Assembly: GCA_030829675.1 (NCBI GenBank) | Contig: JAURAE010000052.1 | Span: 1-9,207 of the forward strand | Source of the DNA: Schleiferiaceae bacterium | GTDB lineage: Bacteria > Bacteroidota > Bacteroidia > Flavobacteriales > Schleiferiaceae | Direction of reading: 5' to 3' | DNA length: 9,207 nucleotides | Part shown: positions 1 through 5,488 of the stretch, in pieces | How the letters are laid out: every line of letters begins with the position of its first letter | Numbering within the stretch: position 1 is the stretch's first letter | The notes under the pieces: generated by a model | Database searches by the model: none | What the model saw: only the letters and a program-made list of their open reading frames with translations | Told to the model about the DNA's origin: nothing | Position numbers and translations under genes: made by a program

Positions 1-1
1 A

Positions 2-193
2 AATAATCCAGGATCTAATAAAAGTGACGATTACTTATCCCTAGGCTTTGTAGGAGGGTACAAATATGTATACAACGATAAAATTAGTATCGAAACCTTT
101 ATTGGAATGGGCCGTATCGTCTACGAACAAATAGAAGATTCGTGGGCTCCTGCCGAATTCATAGGCGGTTTAAACTTCGGATATCGATTCTAG
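2..193 (+). CDS. C-terminal end of an outer-membrane beta-barrel protein (5' end outside window)
   Basis: The frame is open from the window edge to a TAG at 191-193 and gives 63 residues. What is visible is a run of alternating polar/hydrophobic segments with many Gly and aromatic residues (around YLSLGFVGGYKYVY, ISIETFIGMGRIVYEQ and AEFIGGLNFGYRF). These are separated by short Asp/Asn-rich turns, and the protein ends in Tyr-Arg-Phe. A C-terminal aromatic after an amphipathic strand is the usual signal for insertion of outer-membrane barrels by the BAM machinery, so this is probably the last three or four strands of a small barrel. The exact family (for example DUF3575-like or another porin-type Bacteroidota family) cannot be decided from this fragment. 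The DNA is visibly more AT-rich than the genes downstream. A terminator follows 23 bases after the stop, so this is the end of its transcript. Confidence 0.72.
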   Translation, partial: NNPGSNKSDDYLSLGFVGGYKYVYNDKISIETFIGMGRIVYEQIEDSWAPAEFIGGLNFGYRF

Positions 194-216
194 GCGGAGC
201 TTAGGTTTATTGGTTG

Positions 217-252
217 TCCCGGCATTGCAGTAGCGATGTCGGGATTTTTTTT
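217..252 (+). terminator. Rho-independent terminator after the barrel gene
   Basis: The arm TCCCGGCAT (217-225) pairs with ATGTCGGGA (236-244), giving nine base pairs with one G-U, around a ten-base loop. Eight T residues follow at 245-252. On the other strand the hairpin is not followed by a T-run, so it should stop only rightward transcription and does not obviously end the leftward nucleoside phosphorylase transcript. Confidence 0.85.
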
Positions 253-256
253 GCCC

Positions 257-1102
257 TTAAGCATTTAATTCCACCGCCCAAGCCAACACCTTTTCAATCA
301 ACGACTCCACCGCGCTGGCCGGATCGTCATGAAAAGTGCCTAGGCTACGATTAGCGAGCAAAGCCGAGAAGCTGTAGGCCTCATGGCCCAGGAGGTGTGC
401 TAAGGCGTAGATGCCGGCGGTCTCCATCTCAAAGTTGGTGATGTTAGTTCCCGCAACGCTTTGGGTGTAGAGGTTGTCCATGGCCTGGGTGAATACGCTC
501 GTGGAGCGAATGGTGCGGCCCTGTGGGGCGTAGAATCCAGGAAGGGTAGCGGTGATGCCGGTTTGGACGTTGGGGATAGAAGATAATTGGTCCCCGCTAA
601 ACGTCGCTGGTATAAAAAAGGGCGCAAAAGGGGCTCCTTCAATGGCTACGGTTTGGAAGTCGTGCTTGTAGAAAGGGAGGAGACCGTCGAAACTTAGGGC
701 GCCAGTGCTGCAAAGGTGGGTGCCTAAGGGGAGGTTTGGGTCAATGGCCCCAGAAGTACCGATGCGAATAATGGTCAATTTCCTGAACGATGGGCGGTCT
801 TCTCGTGTTACAGGGTCTATGTTCACCGCAGCATCAAGCTCATTCATGACGATATCAATGTTGTCCGTGCCCATACCGGTGGAAAGTACGAGGACTTCTT
901 GGCCCTTTAAGGTGCCGCGAACGATGTTGAATTCTCGGCGGATTTTGGTCCAATGGATTTGGTCGAAATGGGCAGTGATGCTGGAAACGCGGTCTGGATC
1001 ACCTACGGTAAAAACGAGGTTGGGGATATCTTCACCACGAAGGCCGAGGTGGTACACACTACCGTCGGGATTTAGAATGAGTTCAGACGCGGAATAGGAC
1101 AT
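257..1102 (-). CDS. Nucleoside phosphorylase (PNP/UDP phosphorylase family)
   Basis: This is a cytoplasmic enzyme expected to split a purine or pyrimidine ribonucleoside with phosphate into free base and ribose-1-phosphate (salvage). The 281-residue protein carries the family landmarks: the phosphate-binding GDPDR at 34-38, STGMGTDNID at 74-83, RIGTSGA at 113-119, and the ribose-binding segment NFEMETAGIYA at 223-233. Length fits the family. The closest resemblance I recognise is to the Bacteroidota proteins annotated as uridine phosphorylase or plain nucleoside phosphorylase; the substrate cannot be fixed from motifs alone. I chose the ATG at 1100-1102. An in-frame TTG at 1124-1126 would add eight residues, but that codon falls inside a candidate -7 promoter element, and the family N-terminus normally begins near the Ser-Glu-Leu-Ile-Leu-Asn stretch. 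It is divergent from cinA with 35 bp between start codons. No terminator is evident past its stop. Confidence 0.93.
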   Translation of the reverse strand: MSYSASELILNPDGSVYHLGLRGEDIPNLVFTVGDPDRVSSITAHFDQIHWTKIRREFNIVRGTLKGQEVLVLSTGMGTDNIDIVMNELDAAVNIDPVTREDRPSFRKLTIIRIGTSGAIDPNLPLGTHLCSTGALSFDGLLPFYKHDFQTVAIEGAPFAPFFIPATFSGDQLSSIPNVQTGITATLPGFYAPQGRTIRSTSVFTQAMDNLYTQSVAGTNITNFEMETAGIYALAHLLGHEAYSFSALLANRSLGTFHDDPASAVESLIEKVLAWAVELNA

Positions 1103-1109
1103 CGTATAG

Positions 1110-1117
1110 TAAGTTTG
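1110..1117 (+). promoter_or_regulatory. Candidate -7 promoter element for cinA
   Basis: TAAGTTTG matches the Bacteroidota -7 consensus TAnnTTTG. It would place a transcription start near 1124, about 14 bases before the cinA GTG. No convincing TTG-type -33 element is seen 19-21 bases upstream, so the call rests on the core and its position. Confidence 0.4.
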
Positions 1118-1123
1118 TTCCCT

Positions 1124-1131
1124 CAAAAGTA
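1124..1131 (-). promoter_or_regulatory. Candidate -7 promoter element for the nucleoside phosphorylase
   Basis: Read on the minus strand this is TACTTTTG, again a match to TAnnTTTG. It would start leftward transcription near 1117, about 15 bases before the ATG at 1102. No -33 element is recognisable. It faces the rightward core at 1110-1117, so the two polymerase footprints would overlap. Confidence 0.38.
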
Positions 1132-1137
1132 AAGGAA

Positions 1138-2382
1138 GTGAAAGCAGAGATTATCACCATAGGCGATGAAATTTTAATTGGGCAAATCGTAGATACCAAC
1201 AGTGCTTGGCTGGGACAGGTGCTCGGCGAGGAAGGTATTGAGGTTACACGCATCAATAGCATTTCAGATACGCCAGAGGCGATCATCGGGGCCATTGAGG
1301 GTCTATACCCTGAAACTCAACTCGTGCTGATGACAGGCGGGCTGGGACCTACAAAGGATGATTTGACCAAGCAAACCTTGGCGCAATACTTCGGCAGTGA
1401 GATGGTTTTTCGCGAAGATGTGTGGGACCATATTGTAGAGCTGTTCAAAGGCTTCGGCCGTACGCCGGTGGAGCGCAACAAACAACAAGCATTGGTTCCT
1501 GAGGTGTGTGAGGTGATTTTTAACCACAAGGGCACGGCGCCGGGGATGTTATTCCGCCACGAAGGTCGCCGCATCATTAGTATGCCCGGTGTGCCGTATG
1601 AAATGAAGCACATCGTACAAGATGGACTGCTGCCTTTGCTTCGAGATGAGATTGATTACCAAATCATTCACCATACGTTGTTTGTGGTGGGTGTGCCGGA
1701 AAGTGTGTTGGCGGATCGCATTGAACCTTTGGAAGGGGAGTTTGCGCCCAGCATAAAATTGGCCTATTTACCTAAGCCAGGACTGGTGCGTCTACGACTG
1801 ACTGCACGCGGAAAGCGCAACGACGATTTAAAAGGCGACATCCAACGCGCCGTGCAAACCTTGCGCAAAGCGGTTGGTAATGATCTTATGGACGGATCGA
1901 ACAAGGCCATTGAGGAATACTTAGGAGAGGTATTGACCGAGCGTGGTCTCACTGTAGGGGCCGCAGAAAGCTGTACCGGTGGTGGCATAGGCGCTGCTCT
2001 GGTGAGTGTGGCGGGATCTTCTGCCTATTTCCAAGGCAGCATTGTGGCCTACAGCTATGATATTAAAGAAACCATGCTCGGGGTGGATCATAATACCATT
2101 GTGACCAAAGGAGCAGTGAGTGAAGAGGTCGTGCGACAGATGGCCGAAGGCGCGCGCAAAAGATTAAATGTAGATTTTGCCGTGGCGGTTAGTGGAATTG
2201 CCGGACCAGGGGGTGGAACACCGGACAAACCGGTAGGCACAAGCTGGATTGCAATTGCAGGCCCAACCCGCACTATTGCTGAGAAATTCACCTTCGGTAA
2301 GGTCCGTGAACGCAACATTCAAAAGACTATTTTTGCAGCCCTTAATAACTTGCTTAAAGAAGTTGAATATTACAGCGCTTAA
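1138..2382 (+). CDS. cinA: CinA family protein (nucleotide-binding domain plus NMN deamidase domain)
   Basis: The 414-residue protein has the full two-domain CinA architecture. The N-terminal MoCF-biosynthesis-like domain (about 1-170) has the opening IITIGDEILIGQ, TGGLGPTKDDLT at 66-77 and MPGVPYEM at 149-156. In characterised relatives this half hydrolyses ADP-ribose. A linker region follows (about 170-255). The C-terminal PncC-type domain (about 256-410) has AESCTGG at 276-282, containing the catalytic serine region, and the loop SGIAGPGGGTPDKPVG at 352-367. This half deamidates nicotinamide mononucleotide to nicotinic acid mononucleotide in pyridine-nucleotide recycling. Despite the name, the role in competence is not general. 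The start is a GTG; no in-frame ATG lies nearby upstream, and the N-terminus aligns with the family. The purine-rich AAAGGAA just before it is too close to act as a normal Shine-Dalgarno sequence. The gene appears monocistronic, since the next gene has its own promoter. Confidence 0.96.
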   Translation: MKAEIITIGDEILIGQIVDTNSAWLGQVLGEEGIEVTRINSISDTPEAIIGAIEGLYPETQLVLMTGGLGPTKDDLTKQTLAQYFGSEMVFREDVWDHIVELFKGFGRTPVERNKQQALVPEVCEVIFNHKGTAPGMLFRHEGRRIISMPGVPYEMKHIVQDGLLPLLRDEIDYQIIHHTLFVVGVPESVLADRIEPLEGEFAPSIKLAYLPKPGLVRLRLTARGKRNDDLKGDIQRAVQTLRKAVGNDLMDGSNKAIEEYLGEVLTERGLTVGAAESCTGGGIGAALVSVAGSSAYFQGSIVAYSYDIKETMLGVDHNTIVTKGAVSEEVVRQMAEGARKRLNVDFAVAVSGIAGPGGGTPDKPVGTSWIAIAGPTRTIAEKFTFGKVRERNIQKTIFAALNNLLKEVEYYSA

Positions 2383-2386
2383 ATAG

Positions 2387-2417
2387 TTGGTCAATAATAT
2401 TTATTGCCTTAATTTTG
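2387..2417 (+). promoter_or_regulatory. Bacteroidota-type promoter for the rpmB unit
   Basis: TTG at 2387-2389 is a -33 element and TAATTTTG at 2410-2417 a perfect TAnnTTTG -7 element, separated by 20 bases, within the spacing known for the Bacteroidota housekeeping sigma factor. Transcription would start near 2424, leaving a leader of about 30 bases before rpmB. The promoter begins five bases after the cinA stop. This is the best promoter in the window. Confidence 0.72.
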
Positions 2418-2440
2418 CAAACCATTTTGGTACAACCCAT

Positions 2441-2456
2441 AAGATTATAAGATTAT
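2441..2456 (+). repeat. Tandem AAGATTAT pair spanning the rpmB start codon
   Basis: AAGATTAT occurs twice back to back (2441-2448 and 2449-2456). The first two bases of the rpmB ATG are the last two of the second copy. The stretch is A/T-rich and has no Shine-Dalgarno sequence, as expected for a Bacteroidota leader that relies on an unstructured A-rich start region. It may be chance. Confidence 0.5.
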
Positions 2457-2694
2457 GTCACGTGTATGTGATTTGACAGGTAAGAAGGCAATGACCGGAA
2501 ACCACGTATCTTTCTCTAATAAGAAGAACAAGCGCAAGTTCAACGCGAACTTGTTCACTAAGAAGTTCTACATCCCTGAGGAAGACCGTTGGGTAACGTT
2601 GAAAGTTGCTGCTTCGACTTTGAAAACGATCAATAAAAAAGGAATCTCTGCTGTGCTTAAAGAAGCTGAAGCAAAAGGATTCGTTGTAAAATAA
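2455..2694 (+). CDS. rpmB: 50S ribosomal protein L28 (bL28)
   Basis: This is a structural protein of the large ribosomal subunit. The 79-residue sequence begins SRVCDLTGKKAMTGNHVSFSN, the conserved L28 opening, followed by the basic stretch KKNKRKFNANLF. It includes the conserved segment RWVTLKVAASTLKTINKKG (about 45-63) and ends in the Bacteroidota-type KEAEAKGFVVK. Length is normal. It is first in a three-gene unit: rpmG begins eight bases after its stop. Codon choice is narrow (AAG/AAA, GAA, AAC and TTC favoured), as expected of a highly expressed gene. Confidence 0.98.
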   Translation: MSRVCDLTGKKAMTGNHVSFSNKKNKRKFNANLFTKKFYIPEEDRWVTLKVAASTLKTINKKGISAVLKEAEAKGFVVK

Positions 2695-2702
2695 TTTAGG
2701 AC

Positions 2703-2885
2703 ATGGCGAAGAAAGGTAACCGCGTTCAAGTAATCCTAGAGTGTACCGAGCACAAAGAGTCAGGTATGCCAGGTACTTCTCGTTATATCACAACTAAGAA
2801 CAAGAAGAATACGCCAGATCGTATGGAGTTGAAGAAATACAACTCTATCTTGAAGCGTATGACTGTTCACAAAGAGATTAAGTAA
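2703..2885 (+). CDS. rpmG: 50S ribosomal protein L33 (bL33)
   Basis: This is a small large-subunit protein of 60 residues. It opens MAKKGNRVQVILECTEHKES and contains the conserved block SRYITTKNKKNTPDRMELKK and the closing LKRMTVHKEIK. Only one cysteine is present, so it is the zinc-independent (C-minus) form and should not depend on zinc supply. It sits between rpmB and the DUF4295 gene. AGGA lies directly before the ATG but with almost no spacing. The next gene starts one base after its stop, pointing to coupled translation. Confidence 0.98.
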   Translation: MAKKGNRVQVILECTEHKESGMPGTSRYITTKNKKNTPDRMELKKYNSILKRMTVHKEIK

Positions 2886-2886
2886 G

Positions 2887-3033
2887 ATGGCAAAGAAAGT
2901 AGTAGCAACGCTGAAGAGCGCAGATGCAAAGCAGTTCACTAAGGTGATCAAAGCTGTTAAGACTTCTAAAGGATCATACTCTTTCGAAGAGCGTGTTGTG
3001 TCTAAAGACATGGCGAACGACTTCTTGAAATAA
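2887..3033 (+). CDS. DUF4295-type small basic protein, candidate Bacteroidota-specific ribosomal protein
   Basis: The reading frame encodes 48 residues: it begins MAKKVVATLKSADAKQFTKV, continues with a Lys-rich middle (IKAVKTSKGSYSFEERVV) and ends SKDMANDFLK. The opening, size, basic character and place after rpmG match the DUF4295 family of Bacteroidota. No enzymatic motif is present and none is expected. It starts one base after the rpmG stop and ends 25 bases before a terminator, so it is made from the same transcript as L28 and L33, most simply as a ribosome component. I recall a Bacteroidota-specific 50S protein (named bL38) being reported from a Flavobacterium ribosome structure; whether this family is that protein I cannot confirm here. 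The family assignment is firm and the function is inference. Confidence 0.9.
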   Translation: MAKKVVATLKSADAKQFTKVIKAVKTSKGSYSFEERVVSKDMANDFLK

Positions 3034-3058
3034 GATTCCGTCTTAATACCGATATTTG

Positions 3059-3083
3059 AACCACTCCCCGGAGTGGTTTTTTT
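3059..3083 (+). terminator. Rho-independent terminator closing the rpmB-rpmG-DUF4295 unit
   Basis: AACCACTC (3059-3066) pairs perfectly with GAGTGGTT (3071-3078) around a CCCG loop. The T-run covers 3077-3083. The A residues opening the first arm lie opposite the T-run and strengthen the hairpin. It separates the ribosomal-protein genes from ftsY. Confidence 0.9.
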
Positions 3084-3102
3084 ATATCTAACCCATTGAA
3101 CA

Positions 3103-4056
3103 ATGAGCTTCTTTTCAAAATTCTTTACGCGAGATAAAAAAGAGTCCTTAGATCAAGGCCTCGAAAAAACGCGCAGTAGCGTTTTTGAGAAGATTACCCG
3201 AGCCGTAGCTGGTAAAAGTACTGTAGACGATGATGTCCTTGACGAGATTGAAGAGGCATTGATCTCTTCAGATGTAGGTTTGGATACGACGGTAAAAATC
3301 ATTGAGGCCTTGGAGGAGCGTGTGGCCCGTGATAAGGTCATGGGCGAGAACGAGCTCATGGACATGCTCTACGAGATCATCTCAAACTTGATGAAGCATG
3401 AGGCCGGTACCTGGGAGGATTTTGAACTCCCCAAAACCGAAGGACCCTATGTACTGATGGTAGTCGGGGTGAACGGCGTAGGTAAGACCACCACCATTGG
3501 AAAATTGGCCCATCAGTTTAAACAGAAGGGATACAACCTCGTCTTGGGCGCGGCAGATACTTTCCGTGCGGCTGCCATTGAACAGTTAGTGGTTTGGGGC
3601 GAGCGCACCGGCGTGCCTGTTGTCAAGCAGCAGATGGGCTCCGATCCGGCTTCCGTGGCTTTCGATACATTGCAGCATGCCGTGAGTAAGGGCGCAGATC
3701 TCGCCATTATTGATACGGCCGGTCGTTTACACAATAAAACAAACCTCATGCAGGAACTATCTAAAGTGCGCCGCGTGATGGACAAAGTTATTCCGGGAGC
3801 ACCGCATGAAGTACTTCTGGTACTCGACGGATCTACAGGACAGAACGCTTTATTGCAAGCCAAGGCCTTTGCCGAGGCAACACAGATCACCTCTTTGGCC
3901 GTGACTAAGCTCGACGGTACTGCAAAAGGTGGGGTGGTCATCGGCATTTCAGATCAGCTGAACATTCCCGTGAAATTCATCGGTGTCGGCGAAGGAATGG
4001 AAGATCTACAACTATTTAATCCACAGGCATTTGCCTCAAGCTTATTCAAGAAGTAA
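3103..4056 (+). CDS. ftsY: Signal recognition particle receptor FtsY
   Basis: This GTPase docks the SRP-ribosome-nascent chain complex to the SecYEG translocon at the inner membrane. The 317 residues comprise a short amphipathic N-terminus (MSFFSKFF, a likely membrane-targeting helix), a helical N domain (about 15-105) and the G domain. Visible motifs are the P-loop GVNGVGKTTT at 122-131, DTFRAAA at 152-158, DTAGR at 204-208, TKLDGTAKGG at 268-277 and the C-terminal GVGEGMEDLQLFNP at 294-307. The long acidic A domain of E. coli FtsY is absent, as in many Bacteroidota. It follows a terminator, so it needs either readthrough or its own promoter; a weak core, GATATTTG at 3051-3058, is the only candidate noticed. 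rimO begins three bases after its stop and is probably co-transcribed. Confidence 0.98.
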   Translation: MSFFSKFFTRDKKESLDQGLEKTRSSVFEKITRAVAGKSTVDDDVLDEIEEALISSDVGLDTTVKIIEALEERVARDKVMGENELMDMLYEIISNLMKHEAGTWEDFELPKTEGPYVLMVVGVNGVGKTTTIGKLAHQFKQKGYNLVLGAADTFRAAAIEQLVVWGERTGVPVVKQQMGSDPASVAFDTLQHAVSKGADLAIIDTAGRLHNKTNLMQELSKVRRVMDKVIPGAPHEVLLVLDGSTGQNALLQAKAFAEATQITSLAVTKLDGTAKGGVVIGISDQLNIPVKFIGVGEGMEDLQLFNPQAFASSLFKK

Positions 4057-4059
4057 TCC

Positions 4060-5373
4060 ATGCGCACGAAAAGCCCGAAAAAGAATAAAATCAATGTGGT
4101 CACCTTGGGGTGTTCCAAGAACATCTATGATTCAGAGGTATTGATGGGACAACTCAAAGCCAACGGCAAAGAGGTGGTCCATGAAGCTCCAGAAGAAGAG
4201 GAAGGCAACATTGTGGTAATCAACACGTGCGGCTTCATTGATAATGCGAAGCAGGAGAGCATTGATACCATTTTGCACTATGCGGACAAGAAGGAGCGTG
4301 GTTTGGTGGATCACGTCTATGTGACGGGATGTCTGTCAGAGCGCTATAAACCGGATCTAGAACGAGAGATTCCTGATGTGGATGCCTACTTCGGGACCCG
4401 TGATATGCCCTTGTTGTTGAAGACATTAGGGGCGGATTATAAGCACGAATTGGTCGGGGAGCGTATGACGACGACGCCCAAGCATTTTGCGTATTTGAAG
4501 ATTGCTGAGGGTTGTGATCGTCCTTGTAGTTTCTGTGCCATTCCATTGATGCGCGGTGGACATAGGTCTACGCCCATTGAGGATTTGGTCATTGAGGCGG
4601 AGAAATTAGCGGCGAAAGGCGTGAAAGAATTGATCCTGATTGCGCAGGATTTGACCTACTACGGCTTAGACTTATATAAGGAGCGCAAGTTGGCGGATTT
4701 GCTACGTGCCTTGGTGAAAGTCGAGGGCATTGAGTGGATCAGATTGCACTATTTGTTCCCTTCAGGATTCCCAGAGGATGTGCTAGATGTCATTCGTGAG
4801 GAGCCCAAAGTGTGCCACTATATCGACATTCCCCTTCAGCACATCGCTGATCCGGTGTTGAAGAGCATGCGCCGCGGTACGACCAAGGCAAAGACGGTTG
4901 CCTTGTTGGCTAAAATGCGTGAAAAAGTGCCGGGCATTACCATACGTACTACGTTGATCGCGGGTTACCCTGGTGAGACGGAGGAAGACCACCAAGTGGT
5001 GTTGGACTGGGTTCGTGAGCAGCGCTTCGACCGTTTGGGCGTCTTTGCCTACAGTCATGAGGAGAACACCCACGCCTATTCTTTGGAGGATGATGTTCCA
5101 GCAGAGGTAAAGCAACAACGTGTAGACGATATTATGGCCGTTCAGATGGATATTTCGCGTGCGTTGAACCAAGAAAAAATTGGACACACCTACAAAGTAC
5201 TCATCGACCGCAAGGAGGGAGGCTATTTCATCGGGCGTACGGAATTTGACAGCCCAGATGTGGACAATGAAGTCTTGATCCCAGCGGAAGATATCTACCT
5301 GAAAATCGGGGATTTCTGTGAAGTAGAAGTCGTTGATGCGCACGATTACGACCTCATCGGTCGCGTCCTGTAG
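4060..5373 (+). CDS. rimO: Ribosomal protein S12 methylthiotransferase RimO
   Basis: This radical-SAM enzyme adds a methylthio group to the conserved aspartate of ribosomal protein S12, using two iron-sulfur clusters. All three modules are present in 437 residues. The N-terminal UPF0004 domain has its three cluster cysteines at C18 (LGCSKN), C57 (NTCGFI) and C91 (TGCLSERY). The radical-SAM core has the CxxxCxxC motif GCDRPCSFC (C152, C156, C159). The C-terminal TRAM domain (about 375-437) contains the RimO-like GRTEFDSPDVDNEV. The ending and the LGCSKN and GCDRPCSFC signatures separate it from MiaB. It is spaced three bases from ftsY. A 115-base gap to the next start, with only a weak hairpin, leaves open whether transcription continues into the LysM gene. 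Confidence 0.97.
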   Translation: MRTKSPKKNKINVVTLGCSKNIYDSEVLMGQLKANGKEVVHEAPEEEEGNIVVINTCGFIDNAKQESIDTILHYADKKERGLVDHVYVTGCLSERYKPDLEREIPDVDAYFGTRDMPLLLKTLGADYKHELVGERMTTTPKHFAYLKIAEGCDRPCSFCAIPLMRGGHRSTPIEDLVIEAEKLAAKGVKELILIAQDLTYYGLDLYKERKLADLLRALVKVEGIEWIRLHYLFPSGFPEDVLDVIREEPKVCHYIDIPLQHIADPVLKSMRRGTTKAKTVALLAKMREKVPGITIRTTLIAGYPGETEEDHQVVLDWVREQRFDRLGVFAYSHEENTHAYSLEDDVPAEVKQQRVDDIMAVQMDISRALNQEKIGHTYKVLIDRKEGGYFIGRTEFDSPDVDNEVLIPAEDIYLKIGDFCEVEVVDAHDYDLIGRVL

Positions 5374-5387
5374 CGCTCTACCTACAC

Positions 5388-5403
5388 CTCTTCGAGAGTT
5401 TTT
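5388..5403 (+). terminator. Weak hairpin with T-run after rimO
   Basis: CTCT (5388-5391) and AGAG (5395-5398) can pair around a TCG loop, followed by five T (5399-5403). Four pairs is short for an efficient terminator, so this is at best an attenuator between rimO and the envelope operon. Confidence 0.25.
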
Positions 5404-5471
5404 AACTTCCGGTTGTGAATAGTTCATCAATTCCCTGCCCTTTTAGGTGATAAAAGCCTTTTTGGAAGCGT

Positions 5472-5479
5472 TATCTTTG
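5472..5479 (+). promoter_or_regulatory. Candidate -7 element before the LysM gene
   Basis: TATCTTTG matches TAnnTTTG. No -33 element is seen at the right distance. A start about seven bases downstream would fall near 5486, only a few bases before the ATG at 5489, so this would make a nearly leaderless mRNA. The match may be chance. Confidence 0.25.
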
Positions 5480-5488
5480 GGAATAACG

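Noticed and set aside
2..193. AT-rich left edge as a sign of horizontal transfer
   Set aside because: Only 63 codons are visible and outer-membrane barrel genes often differ in composition; there are no mobile-element sequences or attachment-site repeats nearby.
1103..1126. TTG start eight codons upstream of the nucleoside phosphorylase ATG
   Set aside because: The codon overlaps the candidate -7 element, there is no well-placed ribosome binding site for it, and the family N-terminus fits the ATG at 1102.
1131..1137. AAAGGAA before the cinA GTG as a Shine-Dalgarno site
   Set aside because: The spacing to the start codon is about one base, too short for pairing with 16S rRNA, and Bacteroidota genes generally do not use such sites.
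2366..2401. Inverted repeat AATATTA / TAATATT at the end of cinA as a terminator
   Set aside because: All seven pairs are A-T, the loop is 22 bases and no T-run follows; it overlaps the rpmB promoter and is probably chance in an AT-rich gap.
3513..3947. 144-codon open frame on the minus strand
   Set aside because: It is antisense to the ftsY G domain; composition is rich in Ser, Thr, Cys and Arg, as reverse-frame shadows usually are.
4783..5430. 215-codon open frame on the minus strand
   Set aside because: It lies almost entirely antisense to rimO, which has every catalytic cysteine and full length; the antisense translation shows no recognisable domain.
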